A stretch of DNA of 64,000 nucleotides from Microbacterium sp. AG1240 (GCF_003635115.1 NZ_RBXJ01000001.1:558001-622000); one strand, 5' to 3'; counted from the first letter of the stretch, positions 25,454 to 34,719 are shown. A program made the numbers and translations. Notes: generated by a model not told the origin, from the letters alone.

Positions 25454-26605
25454 TCAGGCGGCCACGCGCTGCGCGGCCGCGTAGTCGAGAGCTCGTCCAA
25501 GTACCGCACCGCTTGCGGCGGAGGAGAACCGGTCGAGCCAGTCTTCGATTCCCGTCACCTCCAGGCGGGCAGCCGCGTGCACGGCGTCAGCGATCGCGGA
25601 CGGGGAGTCATCGAAGGCGAGTTCTCCGGTGATGCCCGGGATGAGGGCGTCGGCGACCCCCAGGGCTGTCGAGATGCCCACCGAGGGGACGCCGTGCGCC
25701 GCGGCGTCGATCAGAACGCGGCCGAGTCCGACCGCGCGGTGCGGAAGGAGCACCACCGCGTTCGGGGCGAGCCGGGCGGCCCACTCTTCGCCGTGCGGTG
25801 AGACGGTGAACGTCACATCGGAGCGCTTCGCGAGAGCCGCCACCTCGCGAGCGAGTGGCCCGCCGGCCTGGGCCACGACGTTCGTGGGCACACCCCGGGA
25901 GTTCAGCTCCTGCGCCGCGAGGATCGCGAGGTGGGGCCGGGTCGATGCGACGAGTGGGCTGGCGATGACCAGTTCGATAGCGGCCGAGGGATCTGCCGAG
26001 CGCGCGACCCGCTGCGCCGCGGCCGGGAGCACGGGATCATGCACGACCAGGCTTCGGCTCGCCGGCACGCCGAAGGCGGCGCTCATTTCGGCGCTGATCG
26101 GGTGGGACGAGCCGATCACCAGGTCAGCGTCCGCGTAGGCGCGCCGAGCGCGGCGGATGCGCCGCATCGCGGTGATACCGGGTCGGGCGAGGCCGGAGGT
26201 GAGGAGTTCGAGCTCGGTCAGCACGAGGATCGGCCTCGGCGCCAATGCGGCAACGGCTTCCACCGCGAGCAGGTTGGGCTCCGTCTGCAGAGCGAGAACG
26301 ACGTCGAACGGCGTCTCCGACAGCAGGCGTCGGATGCTGCGGACCTTCCCGTTCCGCCCGGCGTCGGCATCGGGGTACCTCACCGTCACCGCGTCCGGCA
26401 GGTCGGCGGAGGGGTCCGCCGGGTCGGCCGACACGGGGACGACGGTGACGTCGTACCCCGCGTCGGCCAGCCATCGCAGGCGGTCGACGCCGATGTGTTC
26501 GGCGTCGCCGCCCGTCAGCCGAGTGACGATGACCGCGATGCGGCGCCCGTCGTTCTCGCGGTGTTCGGTGAGGGCTCGATGTTCGTCATGGAGAGCAGAA
26601 GACAT
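25454..26605 (-). CDS. Glycosyltransferase, GT-B fold (family 4-like)
   Basis: 383 aa, two Rossmann-like halves typical of GT-B enzymes: an N-terminal acceptor half (IAVIVTRLTGGDAEHIGVDRL) and a C-terminal donor half (LVIASPLVASTRPHL, VVLLPHRAVGLGRVLIDAA). The usual donor-binding EX7E motif is weak: the second part reads GLGRVLIDAAAHG. The ATG at 26605 overlaps the end of the beta-helix gene by 20 nt. The N-terminal half resembles that of the GT-pyruvyl transferase fusion at 29042 (shared TKLSGG/TRLTGG start and a TEPNLLAVEA versus SYPNLLALAA segment), suggesting common origin. The sugar donor is unknown. Confidence 0.8.
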   Translation of the reverse strand: MSSALHDEHRALTEHRENDGRRIAVIVTRLTGGDAEHIGVDRLRWLADAGYDVTVVPVSADPADPSADLPDAVTVRYPDADAGRNGKVRSIRRLLSETPFDVVLALQTEPNLLAVEAVAALAPRPILVLTELELLTSGLARPGITAMRRIRRARRAYADADLVIGSSHPISAEMSAAFGVPASRSLVVHDPVLPAAAQRVARSADPSAAIELVIASPLVASTRPHLAILAAQELNSRGVPTNVVAQAGGPLAREVAALAKRSDVTFTVSPHGEEWAARLAPNAVVLLPHRAVGLGRVLIDAAAHGVPSVGISTALGVADALIPGITGELAFDDSPSAIADAVHAAARLEVTGIEDWLDRFSSAASGAVLGRALDYAAAQRVAA

Positions 26606-28013
26606 TCGTGAGCCCGCTTCCGGATGAGGTGATGTCGTTGTCGCACGCAACCTTCACCCGGCGGTTCTTGTCGTGAACCCAGACGCCGTACCCGGAGGAG
26701 TTGGCCGTCCCCGTGTTAGCGAAGAATTCGTTGTCGTACCCCCAATTCGACCACACCATCGACGAATATGCATGCTCGACCGCGTCGGAGCCGTCGTTGT
26801 AGGCGACCGTCCAGTCGTTTCCGGTCACCAGCACCCACCCCAGCGAGCGGGACCCGGGGAGGGATCCGGTCAGGGTATTGCCCCCGATGATTCCTCCGGT
26901 GGTGCCTTCTTTGGCCTCGATGTGCTCCGCGCCCGTGTCGGAGATCGTGTTCATGATGATCTTGTTGCGGTCGGACTTATCGGGCTGACCTGCCGTCACC
27001 TCCGACCACCGGCGCTGTGACGTGCCGATGTATACGCCCTCGCCGTACGCGACGTCACGCACTCCCGTGCGGCTGATGACGTTGTATTGCACGGCGCTGT
27101 CGGTCGTCTGCGAATAGAGGTGAATGCCTTCGTACCCGATGTTGGATACCGCGAGGTCGCTGACGGTCACGTCGCGGCTGTTCTTCACCATCACCCCTTG
27201 CAGCGACGTGTTCACGCTGAATCCGGCGACATGCACGAAGGTCGAGAAATGCACCCGCAACGCCAGGCCGGTATTCACCGAACCGGTCTGAAGGACCGCC
27301 CCTCGGCCGCCGCAGAGCCAGACCGGCTGGTCAGCGGTCCCGAATACCTGCAGCGTGAATTCGCCGGTGTAGACCCCGTCATTGAGTCGGATGACCGAGC
27401 CGGGCTGGGCGCTACCGAGCGCGGCGGTGAGTTCGGCGGGGGTGGAGACCGTCGTCGTCGCGTCCGGGCATTCCGCGATTCGCCCCGGGGTGTCGAGGCT
27501 GGGCACGGAGCGCACCTCGCCGACGACGAAGGAATCCATGTGCGTGATGCGCGAACTGGATTTGGCGTTCTTCTGTCCCGACCCGACGATCTTGATCGTG
27601 TGCGTACCGGGGCCGACGTCGGCTTGATAGCCGACGACGCCGGTCACGCTCGAAGGGGCGTAGTTGTCGACCGTCGCGACGGTCTTACCGTCCACGATGA
27701 CATTCACGATTCCCGCGGTGGGGGAGTTCCACGTGTACCAGGTGATCGACGCACCCGTGAACGTCAGAGTGGCGGACGCGGTCGTCGAGCTCGTGTGACG
27801 GATGCTGCCGCCACTGGACCCGGACGACGTGAGCTTCGACCAGGTGCCGGTGTAGACGATATTCGGCGAGCTGTCTTCATACGTCCCTGCGGGGGACACG
27901 GTCGTCGCCGCTTGCGCGGGCGTCACCGGGGATGAGATCAGCACACCTGTGACGGCGAAGAGGAATGCGAGAAGGAAGGCGCTAAGCCTGCGGATGGGTC
28001 GGTCGAACATCAT
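26586..28013 (-). CDS. Secreted right-handed beta-helix protein with N-terminal carbohydrate-binding-like domain
   Basis: 475 aa. A Sec signal peptide (about 1-35, ending TPAQAA) precedes a beta-sandwich resembling a carbohydrate-binding module (about 36-150; VYTGTWSKL, then VNVIVDGKTVATVDNY and GPGTHTIKIVGSG). Residues about 175-475 are a right-handed parallel beta-helix of the pectate-lyase-like fold, recognised by its short repeating strand motifs (VMVKNSRDVTVSDLAVSNIG). The MMF start at 28013 follows AGGGG. No lyase catalytic set can be assigned from sequence alone. Its place among glycosyltransferases suggests modification or surface attachment of the exopolysaccharide. Confidence 0.78.
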   Translation of the reverse strand: MMFDRPIRRLSAFLLAFLFAVTGVLISSPVTPAQAATTVSPAGTYEDSSPNIVYTGTWSKLTSSGSSGGSIRHTSSTTASATLTFTGASITWYTWNSPTAGIVNVIVDGKTVATVDNYAPSSVTGVVGYQADVGPGTHTIKIVGSGQKNAKSSSRITHMDSFVVGEVRSVPSLDTPGRIAECPDATTTVSTPAELTAALGSAQPGSVIRLNDGVYTGEFTLQVFGTADQPVWLCGGRGAVLQTGSVNTGLALRVHFSTFVHVAGFSVNTSLQGVMVKNSRDVTVSDLAVSNIGYEGIHLYSQTTDSAVQYNVISRTGVRDVAYGEGVYIGTSQRRWSEVTAGQPDKSDRNKIIMNTISDTGAEHIEAKEGTTGGIIGGNTLTGSLPGSRSLGWVLVTGNDWTVAYNDGSDAVEHAYSSMVWSNWGYDNEFFANTGTANSSGYGVWVHDKNRRVKVACDNDITSSGSGLTNVFCSP

Positions 28014-28059
28014 CAGCCCCTGAGATCGGCGAACAGAAAGGCGCTCGCCTACCTTGCGG

Positions 28060-29031
28060 CTACCTCTCGGCGAGGGCGAGCAGTGCGCGGTGAGCACGCA
28101 CAGATGTTTTCGCCGTGATGCATAGCGCGAAGCGCCTCAGGTCGCGTCGTCGAGCGACCGCCCACATGTTTTGCATGGTGAGGGCGCGTCGTCGCTCCGT
28201 GATCAGAATCGCCCGCTCGGCGGGGGAATAGCCCGCGAACAGAGCATCCTTCAAACCCGACAGATGGATGTACCGAGCGCGGAAATAGCGGTAATCGTTC
28301 GATGCCTTCAGACCGAGACCTGCAGCGTCTCGGCTGACTGCTGCGTCGATAATAGCGAGGCTATCGGATCGTTTGGATACCGAATTTATGATCGAGTCGT
28401 CCCTCAGTAAATACTGGTAAACAAGTGGTGACGAATATGTTACGCGGCGTGCGTGAGTGAGCGCATCGGCGACCATGACGAGGTCTGATTGCACGCGTGC
28501 GGGGGCGAAGGACGCCTTTGCCATGACGTCGCGGCGAAACAGCTTGTTCCAGAGGTGTCCGGTGATTTCTCCTCGAAGGAGCATGCGGAATCCTTCTCGA
28601 CCCGAGGTGGGAGCCGAGACAGGAGCGGAGAGTCGTCGACGCGAACCGTCTCTGTACACGAATTCCGCGTCGGCGACCACGACGTCGGCATCGTTGCGCT
28701 GCGCGAGCGCGACGAGTGTGCGCAGGGCGTCGTCCGGCCACGTGTCGTCGGCGTCGACGAACCACAGGAACTCGCCCCGCGCCTCCGCGACTCCGCGCTG
28801 GCGCGCTCTCGCGACACCCCCGTTCTCAGGGAGGGCGAAGAAACGGACCCGGGGGTAGGTCGCGGCCAGTTGCTCGGCGACCTGGGCGGTGCCGTCGTCG
28901 GAACCGTCGTCGACGACGATGATCTCGAAGGGGGCCTCGACCGTCTGGCGATCGAGCCGCTCCACCGCCGCCGGCAGATGCTCGGCAGCGCGGTAGGCGG
29001 GGATGATGACGGACACGAGAGGACTGGTCAT
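28060..29031 (-). CDS. Family 2 glycosyltransferase
   Basis: 323 aa with a GT-A nucleotide-sugar domain of about 200 residues: VSVIIPAYRAAEHL at the N-terminus, IIVVDDGSDDGTA for the nucleotide, and the metal-binding WFVDADDTWPDD near residue 90. It should act on the cytoplasmic face and add one sugar to the lipid-linked repeat unit. It follows the GT-pyruvyl transferase fusion gene by 10 nt. The C-terminal 100 residues are basic and helical, a common membrane-associating tail in such enzymes. The donor sugar is not predictable. Confidence 0.88.
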   Translation of the reverse strand: MTSPLVSVIIPAYRAAEHLPAAVERLDRQTVEAPFEIIVVDDGSDDGTAQVAEQLAATYPRVRFFALPENGGVARARQRGVAEARGEFLWFVDADDTWPDDALRTLVALAQRNDADVVVADAEFVYRDGSRRRLSAPVSAPTSGREGFRMLLRGEITGHLWNKLFRRDVMAKASFAPARVQSDLVMVADALTHARRVTYSSPLVYQYLLRDDSIINSVSKRSDSLAIIDAAVSRDAAGLGLKASNDYRYFRARYIHLSGLKDALFAGYSPAERAILITERRRALTMQNMWAVARRRDLRRFALCITAKTSVRAHRALLALAER

Positions 29032-29041
29032 GGCCGGCTTC

Positions 29042-31222
29042 CTATCCGTGGGTGCGCGAGCGCAGAGCGGCGGTGAGGTCGTTCAGGACGGTCCGAGCGT
29101 GTGCGACGGAGCGCATGATCTCCGAGCGGCGACGCAGCGCATCCGTCATCACCGACAGGGCCTCGTCGTAGGACGGGAGGGCGCGGGGCACACTGGTGCC
29201 GACGATGTTCGCCCCCTCGAGAGTGCGCGTGACCTTGTCGAGCGGGCCGGTGGTGAGAGCGACCGGCACGGCGCCCTCGGTGGCTCCGATGACAGCCGCG
29301 TGCAGGCGGTCGCTGAGGATGATCGCGCTGTCGCGGTAGACGGCGCGCAGCCGCTCTTCCTGGCGCGCGTGATTGTCGTCGGCCCAGGTGATCGCCGCGC
29401 ACCCGAGTCGCTCCGCCAGCTCGTCGGCGAGGGGGCCGTCGCGTTCGATCTGCGCGAGCACGACCGGCTCGAGACCGAGACCGTCCGCCAGCCGGCGAAC
29501 CGTCGCGATCCACTCCTCCGTTGGCTTGTCGCGCGCGGCATGGCTGAGGCCCTGGCGCACCGCGATGGCCAGGAAGGGGCGGGGTCGGGTGTCGTCCGAC
29601 AGGAGCTGGTCGTCGGATCCCAGCGCGAACGCCCAGTCGGGGGTGACCGAGCCGATGCCCATGATGCGCCGGCTCATGTCGTCGCGCCAGGTGACCATCG
29701 TGCACAGTCGCAGCACCGCAGCGATCGGGCGGCGCCACGGAGTCGACTCGCGCACGCCCGTTCCCAGCTGCACGGCGTAGCCGCCGCGAAGCCGGTTGAC
29801 CGCGAGGAGCGGGGCGAGCTTGAGATACCGGCGCGCGAACGGCGCCTGTGCTTCGGTCTCACCGGTGTCGAACGCGTAGATGCCGCGCCCGGCGAGGAGC
29901 TGGCGTGAGACCGCCCGGCGCCACTCGGCGCCATTGCGGACGGCGATGTCGCCCGGCTGCAGGCCGAGGCCGCTGATGTAGTCGTCCGACTTGTCGCCGA
30001 CGTACACGCGCAGCGATCCGAGGGTACGGAGGTGGTCGAGGAAACCGCGGCGCAGGACCGTATCGCCGACGTTGTCGAACTGGCCGACCGCCGACACCAT
30101 GACGGGCGGCCGGGGGCGCGGGCCGGTGCGATCGGGCGACGTGCGTCGCGTGGCCTTCTCGATCGCGCGCAACAGGAGCGCCCCGCTGTTGTCGCTCGAG
30201 AAGCGCCGAGCCCACTCGTCGACACGATCGATGGATGCCGAGCGCGCGCGCAGGATGGCGGCGGCCAGATCTTCTGGGGTGCCCGCGAGAGCCAGCTCGC
30301 CCGAGACCGTGGGAACGAGGGCGTCGGCAACCCCGTAGGAGTTCGAGACCGCGACGCTCGGTATGCCGCCCAACGCGGCTTCGACCAGCACGTTGCCGAA
30401 ACCCTCGCGGTAGGACGGCAGCACGGCGATCGCGTTGGCCGGGGTGTCGGCGACCCAGTCCGACGTCCACCCCGGAATGGACAGCGGCACCTCGGCCGCG
30501 CGTGCAGCGTGCTCGAGCTCCCCGAGTCCCGGGCCCTGACCGAAGCACACCAACCGCGCGTCCACGCCCTGCGCCCGCAGGATCGCGGCCGCCGCCACGG
30601 CCAGCGGAGCCCGCTTCTGAGGCACGAGGCGCATGGGTAGAACCAGGTTGAGCGGTGCGTCGGGGTCGAAGGGCGCGGGAGGCTGGCGGTGACGTGCCCT
30701 CACCTCTGAGCGTTGCCCCGCCGGGTTCGGCACGATGACCAGCCGCGAGCGCAGCACGCCGTACGCCCCGATCAACTCGGCGGCGACGGGGTGGGAGATG
30801 GCCACCACGACATCGGCTCGCCGATAGAAGCGTTGAGCGGCCACGAGCTTCAGTCGCTCTCCGCGCGTCGGGGGTTCGCCCTCGCGCGAGGTGATGTTGC
30901 GCTCGCTGATCAGCACGGCCGGCCGATTCGCCAACCCCACGGTCGCGGCCAGCGCGAGGAGGTTCGGATAGCTCTGCACCGCGACGAGAGCGTCGGCCGG
31001 CTCGCGAACGAGCTCGCGCCGCAGAGCTCGAACCAATCGGGCATGGCCCGTCGCGCCGAGCGGGCGCACCCGAGCGCCCCCGGGCAGCCGGGTCTCATCC
31101 GTCGGCGAGGTCGTGATGATGCGAGTGTCGTGCCCGTGGGAGGCAAGCCACTCCGCCCAGACGCGTGCGACGAACTCCGCACCGCCACCACTGAGCTTGG
31201 TCGTGAGGATCGCGATGCGCAC
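29042..31222 (-). CDS. Fusion protein: GT4 glycosyltransferase + pyruvyl transferase domain
   Basis: 726 aa. Residues 1 to about 370 form a GT4 glycosyltransferase (IAILTTKLSGGGAEFVARVW, then LVLPMRLVPQKRAPLAVAAA and the donor motif SYREGFGNVLVEAALGG). Residues about 375-726 form a polysaccharide pyruvyl transferase domain (VSAVGQFDNVGDTVLRRGF, later ILSDRLHAAVIGATEGAVPV). This is the mirror image of the fusion at 19424, where the pyruvyl transferase comes first. The pyruvyl domains of the two proteins share several motifs. It lies between the Wzc-like gene (15-nt gap) and a GT2 gene (10-nt gap), in one leftward operon. Confidence 0.86.
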   Translation of the reverse strand: MRIAILTTKLSGGGAEFVARVWAEWLASHGHDTRIITTSPTDETRLPGGARVRPLGATGHARLVRALRRELVREPADALVAVQSYPNLLALAATVGLANRPAVLISERNITSREGEPPTRGERLKLVAAQRFYRRADVVVAISHPVAAELIGAYGVLRSRLVIVPNPAGQRSEVRARHRQPPAPFDPDAPLNLVLPMRLVPQKRAPLAVAAAAILRAQGVDARLVCFGQGPGLGELEHAARAAEVPLSIPGWTSDWVADTPANAIAVLPSYREGFGNVLVEAALGGIPSVAVSNSYGVADALVPTVSGELALAGTPEDLAAAILRARSASIDRVDEWARRFSSDNSGALLLRAIEKATRRTSPDRTGPRPRPPVMVSAVGQFDNVGDTVLRRGFLDHLRTLGSLRVYVGDKSDDYISGLGLQPGDIAVRNGAEWRRAVSRQLLAGRGIYAFDTGETEAQAPFARRYLKLAPLLAVNRLRGGYAVQLGTGVRESTPWRRPIAAVLRLCTMVTWRDDMSRRIMGIGSVTPDWAFALGSDDQLLSDDTRPRPFLAIAVRQGLSHAARDKPTEEWIATVRRLADGLGLEPVVLAQIERDGPLADELAERLGCAAITWADDNHARQEERLRAVYRDSAIILSDRLHAAVIGATEGAVPVALTTGPLDKVTRTLEGANIVGTSVPRALPSYDEALSVMTDALRRRSEIMRSVAHARTVLNDLTAALRSRTHG

Positions 31223-31237
31223 GGCTGAGCTCTCCGG

Positions 31238-32608
31238 TCAGTCGGTCTTGCGAGCCGGTTGCAACTCGCGATAGAGCGACGTCGACGGGTCGGCGTCGCT
31301 GCCTCGCACGGGGGCGTTCATCATCACCACGCCGATGACCTCGACGCCGACGGCCTCGAGGGCCTGCGCCGCCGAGTCGAGCTGGCCGGTCGTGACGCGG
31401 CCCGCCGATACCGCCAAGACCGTCGACTGGGCGACGGATGCGGCGAAGATCGTGTCGCTGAGCGGGAGCGCGGGCGGAGCATCGATGAAGACCATGTCGT
31501 GCGACGCTCGGAGCTCTTTCACCACGTTGCCGAGCTCAGTCCCCGAGAGCAGCTCGGCAGGGCTGTCGACGCTCTTGCCCGCAGCCAGCACGGTGATGCC
31601 CTCGGTCTGGTGCAGCGACGGGGTGAGCTCGGCGTCTCCGCGGAGCACCTCCGCCAGGCCGGGTCCTGTCAGGCCGAGCAGTGCGGAGAGGCGGCCCGAG
31701 CGGAGGTTCGCATCGATGACAGCCACACGGACACCGAACTCGTTCATGGCCAGAGCGATGTTGGCGGTGAGGGCGGAGGTGTTGTCACGGGGCGTTGCGG
31801 CCGCGATCGCCACGACGCCCAGGCGCGCATCGGGCGTGTGGCCCAGGGTGGCGGCGATCGTGCGGTAGGCCTCTGCCTCTCGACCGAGCGGCTGGGAGAT
31901 GAGTGCCACGCCGGCCGCGCCGTGCGCCGCAGGTACTCCGCCGAGGATGCGTCGCTTCGACAGTGCCGCCGTCTCGGTGATCTCGTCACGGGTGTGGATG
32001 CGGCGGTCGGTCGCCGCGGCGACCGCGAGCCAGATGAGGCCGACCGCGAGACCCGCACCGAGGCCGATGGCGACGTTGACGAGCAGATCGGGGGTCTCGG
32101 GCTTCGGCGGGGCGATCGGCTCCTGGAGGGTCTCGATGCGAACGGGCGAAGCGCCGCCGGTCGAGGGTGTCTCGACCTCGGCGATGACCTCGGTGAACGC
32201 GGTGATGTAGGCCTGCGCGAGCACCGCGGCGTCGCCGGCCGTGCCGGCTTTGCCCGAGAGCTGCAGGATCGGCGTGTTCAACGTGGCTTCGACCTCGAGG
32301 TCGAGGGCGAGCTCCTCAGGCGTGTCGCTGAGGCCGAGATCGGCGATGACGACCGAGAGCACCCGCTCGGAGAGGGCGATCTGCTGGTACGCGACAGCCT
32401 TCTGCACGGCGAAGGTGTTGGCCTGCACCAGGTCGGAGGAGCTGGCGCCCACCGGAGCGTTGTAGGTCACGACGAGTGAGCCGGTCGCTTTGTACGTCGG
32501 TGCGATGACGGCTGTCGACAGGGCCCCCGCCGTACCCCCGACCAGCGTGAGGACCACGACGACCCACCACCATTTGCGAAGAGCTCGAAGGACCGTGGTG
32601 CTAGTCAT
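31238..32608 (-). CDS. Wzc-like chain-length protein with defective ATP site
   Basis: 456 aa with the Wzz/Wzc plan: two membrane helices (about 13-35 and 176-199), an extracytoplasmic Wzz domain between them, and a cytoplasmic BY-kinase-like domain from about 215. The Walker A that normally reads like PGEGKST is PRDNTSA (about 273-279), so the ATP-binding lysine and the following Thr are missing. A Walker A'-like VAVIDANL (about 295-302) and Walker B-like VFIDAPP (about 373-379) remain. The C-terminus has one tyrosine instead of the usual cluster. It probably controls polymer length or scaffolding without kinase activity. Confidence 0.85.
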   Translation of the reverse strand: MTSTTVLRALRKWWWVVVVLTLVGGTAGALSTAVIAPTYKATGSLVVTYNAPVGASSSDLVQANTFAVQKAVAYQQIALSERVLSVVIADLGLSDTPEELALDLEVEATLNTPILQLSGKAGTAGDAAVLAQAYITAFTEVIAEVETPSTGGASPVRIETLQEPIAPPKPETPDLLVNVAIGLGAGLAVGLIWLAVAAATDRRIHTRDEITETAALSKRRILGGVPAAHGAAGVALISQPLGREAEAYRTIAATLGHTPDARLGVVAIAAATPRDNTSALTANIALAMNEFGVRVAVIDANLRSGRLSALLGLTGPGLAEVLRGDAELTPSLHQTEGITVLAAGKSVDSPAELLSGTELGNVVKELRASHDMVFIDAPPALPLSDTIFAASVAQSTVLAVSAGRVTTGQLDSAAQALEAVGVEVIGVVMMNAPVRGSDADPSTSLYRELQPARKTD

Positions 32609-32634
32609 TGCGTGTTCCGTTCGTCTGTGACGCT

Positions 32635-32713
32635 GGGGCCGAACCGTCGGGGGGATCGGTCAGACGGACCACGTCTGCGGTTCCCCCCGGGCCCGCAAGA
32701 CTTCTTGAATCTA
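32635..32713 (-). promoter_or_regulatory. Putative promoter and structured leader of the Wzc-like gene
   Basis: On the minus strand a -10-like TAGATT lies at 32713-32708, about 100 nt upstream of the ATG at 32608. The leader contains complementary blocks: GGGCCC at 32689-32694 with GGGGCC at 32635-32640, AACCG with CGGTT, and runs of six G and six C that could pair alternatively. This suggests a folded 5' leader, but no known riboswitch class is recognised. Confidence 0.3.
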
Positions 32714-32766
32714 CCTCGCGCATGTTGCCGCGATGTTGCGAGTGCGGCGCGGAAGGCGACACGAGC

Positions 32767-33639
32767 TCACTGCACGCTCGCGAGGAAGTCGAAGATGGAC
32801 GGCCGCGTCTTGCTGTTGAGCAGGCTGAGGCCGTGATTGTCGCCGTCGACGACGACGAGTTCGTTGCGCACCCCGGCGGCGTTCAATGCGTCGACGAGTG
32901 TCTGCGCCTGCGCCAACGGGATGAGTTCGTCGGATCCGTGGATCAGCATGGTCGGCGGCAGCGACGCGGCGACGGTGACGGGCGAGGCCGCTACCGCGCT
33001 CGGACAGTCGATGAGCTTCTCGCACCCGAGGTACCCCTGGACGACCTGCTCCAGCTCCGGCGGAGGGGAGCCGAGGTCGCGGGCGGCCTCTGTCAGCACC
33101 GCGGCCGTCGAGAGCCCGACGACGGCGTCGACCGGCGCACCCGCTCCGGCGAGCGTCGCTGCGGTCGTCATGACGATGATGGCGCCGGCCGAGCTGCCCA
33201 GCAGCGACACGGAGTCGCTGAGGCCGAATCGTTCCTTCTGCTCCGGCTGCCGCAGCCACTCGACGGCGGCGGCCACGTCGTCCTGCTGGGCGGGGTAGAT
33301 CGCCGGCACGAGACGGTAGTCGACCGAGAAGGCGGCGTAGCCCGCGTCGGCGAGGTCACCGCAGATTCCCGACATCGTCTTGCGATCGCCCTCTTGGAAC
33401 GCACCGCCGTGCACGAGCACGACCGCCGGGACCGGCGCGTCGGTATCGAGCGGGATACACGCATCGAGCGCGAGCGGCTGATCGTCGACTTCGCGGTAGG
33501 TGATGTTTTTCTCCACCTTGGACGTCGGATCGGGGATGTCGGTGCGACCGCCCCCGCACCCGGCGAGCACCGCAAGAGACGCGACGGCGACCGTCGCGGC
33601 GATCAGGCGCAGGGCGCCCCCAGTGACCCGAATGCTCAT
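32767..33639 (-). CDS. Alpha/beta-hydrolase lipoprotein (BD-FAE/carboxylesterase-like)
   Basis: 290 aa, exported and lipid-anchored: the N-terminus ends in a LAVLAGC lipobox. The mature part is an alpha/beta-hydrolase with the oxyanion motif VLVHGGAFQEGD, the nucleophile serine in LLGSSAGAI, an aspartate in IHGSDELIP and the late histidine in GDNHGLS, a complete catalytic triad. Such enzymes deacylate sugars or esters outside the cell. The ATG overlaps the stop of the upstream glycosyltransferase (ATGA) and is also preceded by AAGGG. In this context removal of acyl groups from the polysaccharide is a reasonable inference. Confidence 0.82.
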   Translation of the reverse strand: MSIRVTGGALRLIAATVAVASLAVLAGCGGGRTDIPDPTSKVEKNITYREVDDQPLALDACIPLDTDAPVPAVVLVHGGAFQEGDRKTMSGICGDLADAGYAAFSVDYRLVPAIYPAQQDDVAAAVEWLRQPEQKERFGLSDSVSLLGSSAGAIIVMTTAATLAGAGAPVDAVVGLSTAAVLTEAARDLGSPPPELEQVVQGYLGCEKLIDCPSAVAASPVTVAASLPPTMLIHGSDELIPLAQAQTLVDALNAAGVRNELVVVDGDNHGLSLLNSKTRPSIFDFLASVQ

Positions 33640-34709
33640 CGGTGTGCCCTTCCCCCGGCGGCCGCGATCGCGGCGATATAGACGTCGCGGTGGCGACGGC
33701 CTACCTCGTTCCAGTCGCGCCCTTCGAGACGGGGGCGCTGGTCGGGAGCGAGGGTGGCAGAAACATCCACTGCGGCTGACAGTACCTCGTCGGTGAGGGG
33801 CCCGTCGTATTCGATGACCCAGCCCGGTCCTACCTCTGCGGCGAGCGCGGAGTTCGAGGGGCTGCGCGGAACGAGGATCGGGCGGTCGAGCGAGAGGGCG
33901 ACGAGCGCGGCTCCCGAGTTGTGCATCTCGGCGTATGGCAGCACGACGAGGCTCGCAGCACTCACCTCGCGCACCAGTTCGGCGTCGTCGACGAAGGCGA
34001 GCGTCGCCGACACGCCGGGCGCAGCATGCGCTCGGCGTTGGATGGACTCGCGGAGCTCGGGACTGGGGGAGCCGACGATGCGCAGCCGCGATCCCGGGCG
34101 GGGTCTCGCTGCGTACACGTCGATGAGTGCTTCGACGTTCTTGTAGGGGCGAATGATGCCGAAATACAGCACCAGGCCGGGCTCGCGCGGCGTGCGCGGG
34201 TGGGCGGCGAAGCGATCGCGGTAGTGGCCGTGGAGGATGGTGGCGGTCGCCGCCGACGGAGCGCCCTCGGTGGTGGGGTTCAGCAGGATCGATACCGCCG
34301 TGGCGCGGTCGACGAGGGCCAGCACACGGCGTTCGGCGGCGGATCCGGCTTCGTGCGGTGTCACGTTGTGCACCGTGCGGACAACGGGGATGCGGCGCGC
34401 TCGGGCGAGCGCGAGGGTCGCGCGCATCGCCTGCCGTTTGGCGAAGCGGATGCGCCTGGTCTTGCCACGGATGAGCAGCTCGGGCCAGTGGATGTGCAGC
34501 ACGTCGTAGCGACCGCGCAGCGCCGCCTTCCACGAGAAATAGGCGACGGAGACGTCGTCGGGAGCGCCGACGGTCATCTGGTCGACGTATCTCGTCTTGC
34601 CGTCGGGCGGGGCGAGGGAGTGCAGCACGCGCACTCGGCGAGCGGGACCGAGTGAGGGGGTGTGCACCATAACTCGGAGGTTAGCCGCCGATGGTGGCGC
34701 CCGCGTCAT
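33636..34709 (-). CDS. Glycosyltransferase, GT-B fold (family 4-like)
   Basis: 357 aa. The N-terminal half has acceptor-side features (DVLHIHWPELLIRGKTRR, VVRTVHNVTPHEAG), and the C-terminal half has donor-side features (LVLYFGIIRPYKNVEAL, VVLPYAEMHNSGAALVALSL). The pattern resembles GT4/GumK-type enzymes of exopolysaccharide synthesis. I keep the ATG at 34709 because a -10 box TAATAT ends 11 nt before it, which would give a nearly leaderless mRNA; an in-frame ATG at 34670 is possible. It is the first gene of the leftward polysaccharide block and overlaps the next gene by 4 nt. Confidence 0.82.
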   Translation of the reverse strand: MTRAPPSAANLRVMVHTPSLGPARRVRVLHSLAPPDGKTRYVDQMTVGAPDDVSVAYFSWKAALRGRYDVLHIHWPELLIRGKTRRIRFAKRQAMRATLALARARRIPVVRTVHNVTPHEAGSAAERRVLALVDRATAVSILLNPTTEGAPSAATATILHGHYRDRFAAHPRTPREPGLVLYFGIIRPYKNVEALIDVYAARPRPGSRLRIVGSPSPELRESIQRRAHAAPGVSATLAFVDDAELVREVSAASLVVLPYAEMHNSGAALVALSLDRPILVPRSPSNSALAAEVGPGWVIEYDGPLTDEVLSAAVDVSATLAPDQRPRLEGRDWNEVGRRHRDVYIAAIAAAGGRAHR

Positions 34710-34719
34710 CGGTCACCGC

